In this document: positions 1-11,315 of the stretch, in pieces
Position numbering within the stretch: the stretch's first letter is position 1
Layout: every line of letters starts with the position of its first letter
From: Tenodera sinensis
Lineage: Eukaryota; Arthropoda; Insecta; Mantodea; Mantidae
Assembly: GCA_030765045.1 (NCBI GenBank)
Contig: CM060962.1
Span: 147,112,525 to 147,176,524, forward strand
Length of the DNA: 64,000 nucleotides
Direction: 5' to 3'
The notes under the pieces: model-generated
What the model saw: only the letters and a program-made list of their open reading frames with translations
The model's database searches: none
Told to the model about the DNA's origin: nothing
Made by a program: the position numbers and the translations under genes

Positions 1-600
1 GAGTTTTATGCCAGTTTTTGTTTCATTCAAATAACTTAATATTTACACAAAATACAGCTGTGTATATACGAAGCACTTTTAGCGCATTTAACAATTTAAA
101 TGCTGGCAGTTGTCGGCTCGCGGACGTTTTAAATGACCATCGCTCAAGAGGTTAAGGCAAGCAGGTAGGAAAGGTATATAAGTATGAATAAGAATGAATG
201 TGTGTTTGTGTGAAGAAAGATGAGAAATAAATATTCAATTCTATCTCACAGATATTTAACATGTGACTAGAATTACTGTTATAAAGATCTAAAGTTAATT
301 TTTGTTTTTACAATGAAGCATTTCATGAATATTTAGGACAGTAAAGTAAATTAAACTACACAAAAGTGCAGTGTGTGCAACTATTAAGAGAATGTATGGC
401 TTATTTCTTAGGAGAGAACATCTACATATGAAGAGGTGCATTCATATCAACAGTTAGCAAACATTTCATTTTACTGCCCACTAGGATTTCAAACTGATAT
501 TGTGCATTCATCCGTCAAACTAGAAACATCATGTCAGTGACCAAATTATTGATAAAACCTCTAGATCAAATTCACATTGCAATTACATAAATTTGATGCT
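1..600. other. AT-rich sequence, no gene seen
   Basis: I see no supported reading frame or structured repeat here. It lies beyond the 3' end of the LINE that starts at about 612. Confidence 0.5.
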
Positions 601-672
601 ACAAAATCAATTTAACTTAGCAAGTATAGTTGTTGTTTGTTAGCTAATGCTGGATTTCTGACAATGAAGTCA

Positions 673-1077
673 TTAATCCTCTTGCTCTCCTTTTTCACTG
701 AAGGATGGGGCGTTAGAAGTGGCCGGGCATATTTGAAGGGGGTCTTGGTCCATTTCCTCTTGCAGATCACATAGAGGACATAATGGTGAAGAATATACCC
801 CAATTCTGTTTAAATGTTTTGCCGAACAATCATGTCCTGTAATCAACCTGAAGGTTGCAACTGCCGTTTTTCGAGGATACTCAGGAATTACTGTTTGAAT
901 GTTTGGTAGTTCCCATCTTTTATTTTTTGATTTTTCATAGTAATATTTTGCAATAATTTTTTTGAATTCACAGTTGACTAATCTTTTAGCTGCATAAAAT
1001 GGTAGATTAACTATTAACAGATTTCTGAACACTGCCGGTACCTTTTTTTGCAAGAAAATCAGCTTTCTCATTACCAC
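673..1077 (-). pseudogene. LINE polyprotein C-terminus after RNase H (frameshifted)
   Basis: This frame continues the LINE polyprotein after the RNase H domain. It overlaps the upstream frame, and the shift sits near the T-run at 1043-1049. It carries a Cys-rich stretch (SSPLCPLCDLQEEMDQD) preceded by a TGHDCSAKHLNRIG segment, the usual post-RNase H zinc-knuckle-like tail of Jockey/I-type LINEs. Similar peptides recur at 47.9-48.1 kb, which helps define the 3' end of the family. It is not an independent gene. Confidence 0.75.
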
Positions 1078-2806
1078 TCAGCCCACAGTGAGCTGGTATC
1101 CATTGGAAGACTAGGTGTTTTTGAAGTGCGGTTAGATGGGTAGGGATTTTCCAACATTCTATAATTGTTTGATTTTTTGGTGACAACTTGGAAGTAATTG
1201 CTATAATTGCCGCCCTGGAATCTGAGAGAATAACTGTTTGATGAAAATGTGAAATTCTATACAAAAGATTTTGTAGGGCCATTCGAATTGCTTCAGTTTC
1301 TCCTTCAAAATTTGTAGTTCCATAACTTAAAGATTTATAATAGGAAAAGAGGTGACACGTGACTCCAGCCCCTGCTTCATCTCGGTTTGATATCAATGAT
1401 ACATCAGTATAAATATGGAGCCATTCGTGTTCTGGAAATCTGGTATGGATTGTCTCTAATGCCAATAATTTTAGAACACTAGCTGGAGTATCACTTTTCT
1501 TAACTTCTTCTGTCAGGTGTAAATAATATGTGATGTCTAATGTGTGTGTCGGATTGACTTTAGATATGAAGTTTTCCTTTGAATTAGGAAGGTGTACATT
1601 CTTCTTGATGTCTTGAATTTTGGAAAGAAAGCTCTCCCGAGTCTTTAGTGTATGTGTAAAATTTCTCTTGTGCCATGTATTGAATGGGAGTCTGATCAAC
1701 TTTTCATGTTGAATAACAGCTGCCTTTTCTATTTCATATTCAACGGGGTATTGGTTGGTTAGTATTTCCATAGCTGGTATTGGTGTGGTTTTGATAGCAC
1801 CTGTAATTAGTCTCAGACTTTGGTTTTGAAAGATTTGAATTTTTTTTTTTTTTGTGCTTGCTGTTACAAGAACTTCGCTGCAGTAAGTAAATAATGGCTT
1901 TATATATACATTGTATGTTGTGTTAAGAGTTGCTCTGGAACATCCCCACTTCATTCCTGTTAGACGTTTTAACAGTGAAAGGTGCCTCTCTGCTCTTTGT
2001 ATTACATTTTCTATTTGTTTGGTCCATGTAAGTTTGGTATCAAATGTAACTCCTAAATACTTTGCTTCCTTTGTTTCTGGTAATTGTTGACCCTCAAAAT
2101 TTAGTTTTATTTTTAGTGGTTTTTTTCTTAGTGAAAAGATTTGGTAGTTTGATTTTGTTGTATTAACAGTTACTAAATTTTGTTTGGTCAACTTTTGTTG
2201 ATTGGTTAAGGATTGTTGCATGGTTTTTTCTAGTTCTGTACTTTTGTTTTTTGGTTTTGAAGTCCACATTACTAAGTCATCATCAAATAGTGCACACTTC
2301 ACACTTGATTCTTGTATTTGTTGTGGCAGATCATTAATAAATATATTAAAAAGTGTAGTGCTGAGCACTGCACCTTGTGGTAAGCCGCAGTGTACTTGTT
2401 TATATTTAGATATATTTCTTCCATATCTGGTAGTGATAAAGCGTTGTGTTAGGAATGATATAGCCATGAAAACATTGGACCTGGTATCCCTATTTTTTTT
2501 TTTTACTTTCTTTAGCAATTTTGTTCTGCATATAGAATCATATGCACTTTGGAAATCAATGAAAACTGATACATTATCTTCTTTTCTATTGAAGGAGTCT
2601 TTGATTTCTTGACTGAGAGGTAAGACTTGTTCATTTGTAGAGTGGAACTCTCTGAATCCAGCTTGACATGGGGAAACTAAATTTTGTGATTCTAGAAACC
2701 AATTTAACCTATTTGACACCATTCTTTCCATCACTTTTGCTATTATGCTAGTAAGAGCTATTGGTCTATAATTTTTTATTTCTGATTCTGTTTTATCTTT
2801 CTTCAA
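1007..2806 (-). pseudogene. LINE reverse transcriptase and RNase H
   Basis: A 599-residue open stretch. RT motifs in order: NYRPIALTSIIAKVMER near the N-terminus, motif A VFIDFQSAYDS, GLPQGAVLSTTLFNIFINDLP, and the catalytic box FDDD where FADD or YADD is usual, so the residue before the aspartate pair is changed. AKYLGVTFDTKLTW marks the palm/thumb. RNase H follows with YTD (usually YTDGS, here YTDVS), GETEA, SDSRA and GNEKAD, so its four acidic residues are kept. The frame ends early by a frameshift at about 1050. The N-terminal Met is only the first in frame; RT homology continues upstream in other frames. Confidence 0.85.
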
Positions 2807-3675
2807 GAGTGGGACAATTATTGCTTTTCGCCATTCGGCAGGTGTTCCAGGACAGATTGTAGAGTTTTAGTAGTTGTTGTTTTTCCAAGGTTTTTTATGA
2901 ACTCTGGATGTATGTGATCTGGTCAAGGAGACTTTTTGCTTTTTAGATTATTAATTGCAATGTTCAGTTCTTGCATATTAAAATTTTGATAAAAGATATT
3001 GTATAGAGTGTTAGGATCACAATCTCTCTTTGTTTCAAATCTTTCTTAAATTGTTTACGTTCCTTTTTATTATTTCTTGTTACTTTATGTGAATTAGCAT
3101 AATATTTATTGAATGTTTTGGCTATGTCTGCATCATTTGTTAATATTTTATTGTTGTGTACGATAGGTGTGCTGTTGCTTTCTCTCCTGTCCTTGACATT
3201 TTTTATGAACTTATGGGCTTTGTTGCCATCTGTCCTATACACAATTTTTTCTAAGAAATTATTAGTGATTCTTTTTAGCTGTGTTAATTTCTTTTTTTAG
3301 TGAGGCACATTTCTTTCGTCATATTTGTGTATCTGATGTTTTTTGTTTGTTCAGCTTTATTTCTAGCTATATCCCTTTGCTTTTTCAGTTCTTCTAACTG
3401 GGGGTTCCAAAAGGGTTTGAAATTTTTTATTCTTCCATGAGGAATATGTTTTTTGCAGTTTCTAGGATGACTTTACAGAAATTGTTGTTCAAATGAGCTG
3501 GTTGGCCATGCAGCTATGAGTTTGATTGTTCTTTAAATTTATGTCCCAGTTCAGTTTTATATTTGTTCCAATCTGCTTTTTTGAAGATCCAATACAGATG
3601 TGTGATTTTGACTGTTATTTGTATTACCTAGTTTTATATCAGCAATTACTGCTCTGTGACCAGAACTTGGGTCTT
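2807..3675 (-). pseudogene. LINE endonuclease-RT linker and RT N-terminus, broken frames
   Basis: Between the endonuclease and RT frames the protein continues in pieces. One piece (2964-3242) has YRTDGNKAHKFIKNVKDRR and NNKILTNDADIAKTFNKYY, the usual linker that precedes the RT. Another, near 2830-2970, reads like NIAINNLKSKKSP followed by a stop and then PDHIHPEFIKNLGK, the start of the RT domain. At least one stop and more than one frameshift separate them. This confirms one continuous element, now inactive. Confidence 0.65.
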
Positions 3676-4374
3676 CTATAACTTGATTTTAATTTTTGAA
3701 ACAATATCTGTTGTAGCTAACTCACTGCCTGCCCCAGAGTAATGTATGAAGGTTTTGGGATCTTCTTTATCATAAATCAGTTCAAAGATTGTGGTATTCA
3801 AAAATTCTTCCAATATCTGCCCTGTAGAATCCACTTTTTCATAACCCCATCTTTTGGAATGGGCATTGAAATCCCCAATTATGATTGTTTTATTTAATTG
3901 TTCAATAAGTGAGAGATCTGGTTCATTCCTGGGAGGATTGTAAATACTGTATAAATGAAGATGTGTTTTGCTATCCCAAAAATTTAGCTTTATTAATTCA
4001 GCTTTATCTGTGTTGTCCATTTCTTTAACAATTTGAAAGGAGGATTTAATATCATTTTTGACTCCCAACTAATATTCCACTACTTATCTATTTTTGGGTA
4101 GTAGGTGTAGTAAAAATCCAGTAAAATGGAAGTATTTAAGTTGATCATTTGTTAGATTTGCTTCTTGTATGACAAATACATCTATGTTATAGTCAAATAC
4201 AATTTTGTTCAGTTCTACTCTTTTTGTTTGGGTGAGACCACCTGTGTTCCATTGTAGAATTCTGATGTTAGATCTTCTATTAATATAATGTTTTGGTTCT
4301 CGAGTAGCAGTCGCTGCCCGGAGATCCGAATGGGGGACTATTTTAACTCCGGAACATTTTACCCCTTGAGTCAT
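3676..4374 (-). pseudogene. LINE apurinic-type endonuclease domain
   Basis: Two minus-strand frames (4084-4374 and 3676-4068) give an exonuclease-endonuclease-phosphatase domain: ILQWNTGGL near the start, FVIQEANL (catalytic Glu), LYSIYNPPRN and the strong IIIGDFNAHSKRWG motif. This domain nicks target DNA to prime reverse transcription. The C-terminal SDH motif region is degraded (ELATTDIV). A frameshift near 4075 splits the domain. The first Met (MTQGVKCSG) lies just downstream of the leader that is also kept in the shortened copies. Confidence 0.8.
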
Positions 4375-4830
4375 ATTTCATAAATATTGAAGAGATTTAG
4401 CAGTAATAGTAACTGCTTTTTAGAGAGCACCATATTTTTATGTTTTGGCGGCTACATCGCTCTCTCACAACCCCCAGAATGTCTGGAGGACCACACCTGT
4501 CGTTGGTTTATGGGTCTCACCGACCTGACCGGGAGAATTATCAAAGTAAATTCACAGAGAATATCCTCTGATTACCAATCAGGGGACGTATTACATGCCA
4601 TGACAGGTCAGCATGTTAGGGGTTAAGGTTTTATAGAGAAATTGGAGAAGTTGGAAAAATAAAGACTCCCTAGCCCTCAGGAACCCTAATAGCATCGGGG
4701 TCGGAAGAGAACAAGAGATGACCAAGGTAAGGTCAGATAGAAAAGCTACAGTGAGGAGCAAAACACCAGTAAGTGGAAGTAATGTTCTGCTCAGCTTGGG
4801 TACCCTGTGGTCGCCATTCACATATCCCCT
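4375..4830 (-). other. LINE 5' leader
   Basis: This segment has no ORF1-like frame. A diverged copy lies at about 43690-43930, and part of it (the AGAGCACCAT and AAAGCAGTTACTAT blocks) recurs at 41.7 and 48.2 kb, so it belongs to the LINE. As in other LINEs it probably holds the internal promoter; this is not visible directly. Confidence 0.6.
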
Positions 4831-4843
4831 ACACAGATCTGGC

Positions 4844-5070
4844 TTACCAGGAGAAATACGAACTGGTTTGAGAATTTAATGCCATTCTGGCAGTTTGTCA
4901 CAATAGCTCAGTGGTAGAGCAGCCGCCCGGTAAGCGGAAGGTCTGTGGTTCAAATCCCAGTTGTGGCATTGAATTTTTAAGTTCCAGTTCTACCTCTCAA
5001 ACTTTGCCCACACACGGCTTGTGTGTTTAAAAACACCAACAGTAAGTTTGTTGGCATAAATAAATAATAA
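4844..5070 (+). mobile_element. tRNA-derived SINE, unit A
   Basis: The tRNA-like head (about 4893-4970) has a 7-bp acceptor stem (GTCACAA with TTGTGGC), an A box TAGCTCAGTGGTAGAGCAG and a B box GGTTCAAATCC, and the anticodon loop reads GGT (Thr-like). The T stem is badly paired, so this is a SINE head and not a tRNA gene. The body follows (AGTTCCAGTTCTACCTCTC, then ACACACGGCTTGTGTGTTT, itself a small inverted repeat) and a tail ending GGCATAAATAAATAATAA. It lacks about 99 bp of the 5' extension seen in unit B. Confidence 0.8.
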
Positions 5071-5396
5071 TTACCATCTGAAGGTTATTTAATCCTGGGA
5101 TATAAAGCACTTACAATAGTAAGTCACCATTGGGGTAATTTGTCTCTGATGTGAGACTGCCTTTGTGGTTTACCAGGAGAAATACGAACTGGTTTGAGAA
5201 TTTAATGCCATTCTGGCAGTTTGTCACAATAGCTCAGTGGTAGAGCAGCCACCCGGTAAGCGGAAGGTCTGTGGTTCAAATCCCAGTTGTGGCATTGAAT
5301 TTTTAAGTTCCAGTTCTACGTCTCAAACTTTGCCCACACACGGCTTGTGTGTTTAAAAACACCAACAGTAAGTTTATTGGCATAAATAAATAATAA
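5071..5396 (+). mobile_element. tRNA-derived SINE, unit B with 5' extension
   Basis: A second unit follows unit A without a gap, giving a 326-bp period. It begins with a 5' extension (TTACCATCTGAAGGTTATTT onward) before the same pre-head block, tRNA-like head, body and tail. The same extension-plus-head order occurs at 61707-61961, so it is part of the family and not chance flank. RNA polymerase III boxes are intact in both units. Confidence 0.8.
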
Positions 5397-5408
5397 TTTG
5401 ACTGCATA

Positions 5409-6238
5409 CTTACCATATTAAGGAGTCCTTAGAAAAAGACAGAAGAGCAAATTATTTTTTGGTATTTCTTTTTATTTTGCTGTATAATCTCCTTTTAGCT
5501 TGATGCACTTTTCCCAGTGTTTCTTAAACTCTTAAGCCCTCCAAAAAGTAGGATTTTGGAAGTTTCTCAGAATACGCATCTGTTTGAGAGATGACCTCTT
5601 CGATAGACGTGAATTGTTATATGCTGAGCCATGTTTCATCTACAGTTATGTATTGACACAGAAACTTGTCAGGATTGCAACAGAAAAGTGCCAAAACAGC
5701 CTTTGAATCAATCACATGATTGCATTTATTCTCCATTGAGAGCAAACATAGCACCCACCCTGCTGAGACATTTGTCAGACCTAATTTTTGGTGCAAAATT
5801 GAGAATGCTGTACTTTGTGATATGCCTGTAGCCTCTACTATTTTGCGAACTTTGATTCGTCAAACACTCAAAACCATCTTGGATTTTGTCAATGATTTTG
5901 AAGGAAGTCACTTCCACTGGACATCCAGGATGATGTCCATCCATTGTGAATGTATGGTCATGTTTAAATTAATTTATTCAATTAAACGCAGGAGTACTTT
6001 TTCGATGTTAAGCCTTATAAATAGAAGTGTTTAATCATCGCACGAAACACTTTTTTTTCTTCTATCTTTTTCAATAAACACAAGTTTGTTGATTCAATCG
6101 CCTATGGCAACGAAACCACATGATATAGCTGAAACTTTAACTACCATCTAAGAGACGACGGTTACTAAATGTATACTTTTTTCGGCACTACAAGTGTAAT
6201 TTCTTGGATTTTCTAAGGACTTATTGAACATCCCTCAT
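5409..6238 (-). mobile_element. mariner-like transposon relic
   Basis: The ends carry matching inverted blocks (AGTCCTTAGAAAA at 5424-5436 and its complement at about 6208-6220); the outer left end is diverged. Minus-strand translation gives mariner transposase pieces: a helix-turn-helix-like EVTSFKIIDKIQDG segment, a DSKAVLALFCCNPDKFL segment, and YITVDETWL, which carries the first catalytic Asp of the DD34D triad. The rest is frameshifted, and the second and third acidic residues are not recognisable, so it is deleted and dead. Confidence 0.65.
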
Positions 6239-8552
6239 ATTCCAGGTGTTCACTATCAACAAATATTGAAAAATAATGTGCACCTATTAGGTTCAGATAG
6301 AGTACAGGGTATGCATCATGTTGTAATATATTCATCATTATTGATGCCATCATTTTGCTGATTGCTGAGATGGTGGCAAGCCCATCAATGAATCTGACTG
6401 GTTCAAGTGCCTAAACCACAGAAATTAGCTGACGTGACTATGTGATAAGCAAATGAGGCAGCATGGGATGTGAACCATTTGGTTAGCACGCACCAAATCA
6501 AACTTATTCTTTAATTGTGTATGGCTGTTTGTTTCTATAGTTATTCTAATGAGTGCTTATGTATACTAAATGTTCATGCAATGACCTTCACTTATTATTT
6601 ACCTATTTTAACTTTTCCTACACCAAATTAGGGATTTGTTCAGTAGTCGAATAATACTGACTTCAGTTAAAAAGTACATACAATTCAACAGTATTGTAAG
6701 TGCTTCTGTAAGTAACAGACGAGTCTTCATTCAATAAATTCAAAGTAATATTTCTCTTCTTTTTTTTTAGTTGTTATTGTTATTATTTACTGGAGTAGGT
6801 CTTTGGATTGTGATATCAGCATCACTTTTGTTTCCCCTCCTACCCCTCTCTTATGTTTTCAACTATGAACAGGGAAACATGGCCATGCTTCAATAAACTC
6901 AAACTCTCTCTTACTCCCATTATTTTTTTTTTTTTTTTTTTCACTGTTTTCTGATGGTTCACTCCTTTTATTCTGTCACACACACACACACACATTTACT
7001 CGTGACCCTCTGCATGGCAGAGTGCCAAAGATATATGCTCCAATGACCACAGCTACGAGACTTGGTGTATTATACACTAGTCGCTGAAAGTTAACATGGC
7101 TAGTCTTAAATAATTTATTCTTTGCATATGGTCGCACTGTGTATTTTTACTTTATTAAGAAAGCATAAAACACATGACAGTTACATGATGAAATATGTGT
7201 ACAATCTGTGAAGTTAAAAAGATGGGGTCCATATTTTGATGGAGCATGGAGGAACCGATGAATGGAGCACAAAACTGGTTAGAGAAAAATGGCTGAGAAA
7301 TAACAGAAGCATAATGACTAAGAGAACATTTAGTGAACATTAGCAGTTAAGGTTAGAGGAATTACTTTGGAATGTTTGGAAATGGTCAGCACATATGAGT
7401 TAGAAGTTTGTTTATATAAATAACTTTAAGCAATCTGAATATAAGATTAGCAAATCTTTGTATCACAATTTGTGGGACAAGTGACCAGGGTGATAGCACG
7501 TATAGTAGGCACAATTGACAACATACAATGACACAATGAAGTTCCAGAAAGTACATACTATCTCAAAAGTAAATCTCATATCTTCTTGTATTACTCATCA
7601 GCAATCAAAATATCCATTGTTTACATTTTTTCTGCTTTAAATGTTAAAAATTTGTTATATAATTAGCAAACAGTGAAAGTTGATTAGGAATTACAAAATC
7701 ATTCTGTCAAATCATTTTACAAAATCATTTTGTCCTAAATTTCAACAGTATACAAGCAACATTAGCTCATTTTCCCCACCCACTTGTATGTGGAAATAGG
7801 CAAAATTTTTGTATTCCCAAGATTATAAGATTCCTTCACTGTCATTACTAGGAAAATGCTATTGAGTTGCACATATTTTGTTTTCGTAAGCATTAAAGAA
7901 ACAAACTCTATAGTTTCCCATAAAAGCTAATAATTTTCAAAACACTTTCCTTTTCTGAAATACTGTCCTGGTGCCTTACAAACTGATATTTGAAAAAAAA
8001 AAAAATTACATCTATATTTTTTCTCATCTCAGCTCCAAAAATAACAAGAAGAATTGGAAAACATAAATTACTATCAATTTATTCCTGATATTTTATTTTC
8101 AAGCAGAGAATTTAAGTTTCTCAAAACACAGGATCAAAAGATTTTTAGACATTGTACCTCTCCTCTGATTTAAGATGCCAGATAGGTTAGCTTACCATTA
8201 CAATATGTGAAATAAAATAGTTAAGATAACACAACACACATTGCAGATTTTTGTTTCCTAGCTTTGGCGAGAAAGTCATGTTTTATCATGAATTATCTAC
8301 AGTATATAACTAAGATCTGCTAAAGAATAAAACTGACATTTTCTTACACATTTAAATATACTAAAAATTTAGAAGTAAATGCAATACTTTCAAAGAAACA
8401 ACAAAACACTTATGTTTCAACTATACATTTCAATGATCAGATAGTAAGCTTTAACAGTTTATTCTCAGCAATTCAAGTACCACACCAACTGCTTCAATTT
8501 TTGATCCTCTTATGATTTAAAGTATCACAAAGGTATACGCAGCAAAAAGTAC
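6239..8552. other. Gene-free, AT-rich; simple repeats
   Basis: No supported gene. A T-run of about 19 lies at 6923-6941 and a short CA repeat near 6979-6993. The downstream part of the CPSF6 gene would run through here as intron; I found no further exon. Confidence 0.5.
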
Positions 8553-8780
8553 CTGGTTCAATGCTTGTTTTGTTGGAAAAGTGACAACAGGGCACTGTCC
8601 ATGCAGCTCTTTTTTTGGTAGTCGTTCCATACACATTCGCATGCTTGGTTCAGAGCCTAATGTGATAACACAGAATCCTTTAGACTGACCATTAGCTCTA
8701 TTTTCAAAGAATTTCACTTCTACAAAATCTGTGACACCGATGCCAAGTACAGCATCAGTTATATCTTGATCAGTGGTCCA
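8553..8780 (-). CDS. CPSF6: CPSF6 internal exon (second half of RRM)
   Basis: An exon of 228 bp (76 codons, phase 0 at both ends). It starts after a TTTTCAG acceptor with WTTDQDITDAVLGIGV and ends at KQALNQ before a GTACTT donor. It contains FFENRANGQSKGF (RNP1 of the RRM) and PKKELHGQCPVVT, which match cleavage factor Im subunit CPSF6 closely and at the same length as animal orthologues. CPSF6 pairs with the CFIm25 subunit in the nucleus and helps choose poly(A) sites. The preceding exon ends in a Trp codon, giving the family's LTWWTTD join. Frame and splice sites are intact, in contrast to the surrounding relics. Confidence 0.93.
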
Positions 8781-8829
8781 CTGAAAAGATAAACAAAAAT
8801 AAAATAATAATCCATGCATGGAAAACATT

Positions 8830-10359
8830 TAGTGGCATGTGCAACAGCAAAATGCATTTGTCAATACAGCACTTTAAAGCTATTTTGAAAAGTCACAACA
8901 TATATTCAAACAATAAATTAATACACATTTTCACATACATTTTTAATGCTAAATGTAAAGATTTTGAGGCTCCCAGAGGACTTTACCTGGGTTTTACAAG
9001 GGCTAAATTAAAAATATTCAGAACATAACAGTCAAAATAAGTCTTAATGCAAACTTTCCAAATGAAAACCACCATTTCTCCACTTGCAACTATTATAGGT
9101 AGAGGAAGTGCTGTATTTTCTCCAAAATTCTAATTGTGAGATTTCACTGGATGTTCAATAAACCCAGAAGAAATACTTCTAGAAAAAGGTGTATGTGGAC
9201 AGGGAGTTTGAAACAGATAAAGAGAACCCCATTATGTATCCAATTTCCTAGTTCGTTAAGCAGCTCTTAAGGGTGCTTCTTCACAGAGGTTTCCACGAAA
9301 TCTAGCCCCATCCTTTTCATTTTCTCAAAAATAGCCGTAAAAAGTTTTTACAAATATTGGGTGTGATGTCTTGAAAACTAAAAGGTTTTGACCTGTCTGA
9401 AAATAGCCAAGAAAGACCTCTTCAGTTTCATTTCATCTCCTGCAATTAAAAAAAATCATGTGATGGTCATTTCCGAAATAATGACTGTATGCTTCATGCT
9501 GTTCCAGGTTGAAGTTTGCTTGAAAATGCATTTTCCTTTTACTCTGGTATAAGAACATTACTAACAGAAATCTGCTTGAGATATAACTAGATGAGTGTTG
9601 CTTCACCATGAGTTATTTAAAACGGATAGGTAAGTGAACTTTCGGATGAAGTTATTCATCAGATTTTTTTACCTTCTCCACTACTTACCTGAAGATTTAC
9701 GTTCTACAAAATATTGCAAATACAAGTTTCGAGACTCCCTGAATAATTTAAAAAGATGAAGATATCTAACACAATTGAGCAGCGTTTTTTCAAAATTTGA
9801 TAGATGCAAAATTTTACGAAATTGAGTTATATATGGTATTGGCATAATTTTCACCTTCTGCACTGTTCTGTGAAATCAGATTTTGCAAAATTTAATTCCT
9901 GTCCTGTGTAGAAGCTACGGAATATTAGCAGTTTTTTCAAAACTCGATAGGTGCACTTGCTCAGTTAAAGCAAAGGTCGATAGATGGAATTTTATGATTT
10001 TATAATCCAAAGTGTAGCAACCTGAATTCTATAAAACGCATGTTGGCACTGACTGCCATCTCACTGTTACGATTCTTGGAATTCTCAATCATTTCTGCAA
10101 GCTTTGTACACTGCTGCTTCGTTGGAAATAACTGCAAACTCAGGTTGTGTGCTTGAATTTCACATTAATTTCTGCAAGCTTTTTGTTCCCGCCTTTAACT
10201 GCAGTGGTCATATCGGCGACCTTGCCTGTTGGCAATGGTGTTACTCGTTTAACAGTGGGTTTTTTGGTCTTTGGGGGTTTTTATATGTTGAATTCACACA
10301 CATTCACACTTTCATTTATACTTCCAGACTCAGGGAAGGATGAAGAATAATCTTGGCTG
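8830..10359. other. Intronic, no gene seen
   Basis: AT-rich sequence. A degenerate motif of about 35 bp around TTTTTTCAAAA(T/C)T(T/C)GATAG occurs near 9785 and 9930, and inverted near 11565 and 11765. This suggests an old dispersed repeat. Confidence 0.45.
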
Positions 10360-10430
10360 GAGAAAAATTCCTACTCCCCTGCCGGGAATCGAACCCGGGA
10401 CCCCTTGCACAGCAGGCAGGTGCTTCTACA
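10360..10430 (-). repeat. Truncated tRNA-like SINE fragment
   Basis: On the minus strand a B box (GGGTTCGATTCCCGGC) with a well-paired T arm follows an anticodon-arm-like stretch and is followed by GGAATTTTTCTCC. The A box side is missing. This head-plus-linker pattern is typical of a widespread insect SINE type; here only the 3' half of the head is left. Confidence 0.55.
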
Positions 10431-10459
10431 AGCTTTGTTATACTTACATGGCATTTTTA

Positions 10460-11315
10460 TTCTTAGTTGAGACACTCCACTGTACTATGCACAATGGACA
10501 GGAGCAGCTCAGATTGTGAAACTGTACCAGTCGTAGAATGCACTGAAGGTAGGAATTGCAAAAACAAGGAAAGGAAATCAAAATGCAAGTCAAGGAAAGC
10601 TCATACTCCAGCAATTACATGTTCACATGGTCTTGAGTGCACTCCACGAAATCCTAAAACTAAAGCTTTCAAGGAATCACAGGGGTGTCAAAAGTTAGAT
10701 TATCTCTCCTGGCTAGAAAATTTCACTTATCTGGGAATGCACCAAAGGAACCAGAGGAGGTGACAGAACAGGAATAATATAGAAACTGATAATCCGGGCT
10801 TGTGGGCCGTGGTCTGGAAGGAGTTTCCTGACTAGACCACGGCCCACAAGCCCGGATAATCAGTTTCTATATTATGACACCGGCCGTGAAAGTTTACGCA
10901 GTTAGAACAGGAATATTACAGAAGGGCATTACTGCTGCTATAAAGCAAGACATTAAGAAGTACAGATCTTGAGAAATCCAGTATGGAAGACCAAAATCAA
11001 GGAGAGGATATTTACCTTCAGAACTTAATATCAGAAAAATGTGGACCAACTTCTGCAACGAAAGAAGATTAAGAAATCTACTGGTCTGCTCATTGTCAAA
11101 ATATAAAAACACATTTTACAGCTTTCTCAATTTTAATTCCGTACACCACACAATGACACATGCTCAACCTGCAAAATGGGACTGATGAAGATTAAGACAG
11201 AGGCAGATGTGGAAAAGAGAAACAAACTAAGAACCATGTACCTACGGACTGAACAAATATTAATAAAGGTGAAAGCTAACTTATTCATATTGTTTGAAAT
11301 TTCTTTGTGAGTATT
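10460..11315 (+). pseudogene. Arthropod DNA-transposon-like protein relic (DTCSTC family)
   Basis: The clearest part is at about 11140-11310: TPHNDTCSTCKMGLMKIKTE followed by ADVEKRNKLRTMY, a zinc-binding Cys pair followed by a charged helix. This combination is known from a transposon-associated protein family that is repeated in insect genomes. A frame at 10467-10763 (98 residues, Cys/Lys-rich) probably belongs to it but is not recognised on its own. A Penelope-derived insertion at 10777-10903 interrupts the relic. Frames are broken several times. Confidence 0.4.
10777..10903 (+). mobile_element. Penelope-derived mini-element (hairpin) with 12-bp TSD
   Basis: Two 42-bp arms (10774-10815 and 10834-10875, one mismatch) surround an 18-bp loop. 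The arm core (CCGGGCTTGTGGGCCGTGGT) is the terminal repeat of the Penelope element at 38303-40264. The right flank (GACACCGGCCGTGAAAG) is the reverse complement of that element's outermost left sequence. The unit is bounded by an exact 12-bp repeat, AGAACAGGAATA (10765-10776 and 10904-10915); the outermost 3 bp of the hairpin arm lie in the left TSD copy. No coding sequence remains. Confidence 0.8.

Larger units (their letters stand above)
612..4830 (-). mobile_element. LINE (I/Jockey-like with RNase H), near full length, degraded
   Basis: This is a non-LTR retrotransposon on the minus strand. Reading 5' to 3' it has a 5' leader, an apurinic endonuclease domain, a linker, reverse transcriptase, RNase H and a C-terminal cysteine cluster, and it ends near a short AAC-rich tail at about 625. 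An RNase H domain after the RT is typical of the I group and relatives. No gag-like ORF1 is visible upstream of the endonuclease, so the element either lacks one or is 5'-truncated. Several frameshifts and stops make it inactive. Parts of the same family recur at 41697, 43010-43930 and 47937-48322. The 5' boundary is uncertain; the SINE begins at 4844. Confidence 0.85.

Noticed and set aside
2202..2612. 136-codon plus-strand ORF
   Set aside because: It is the antisense shadow of the LINE RT frame.
4893..4970. tRNA-Thr gene
   Set aside because: A and B boxes and the acceptor stem are good, but the T stem does not pair, and the sequence occurs in several copies with the same 3' body and tail, which marks a SINE.
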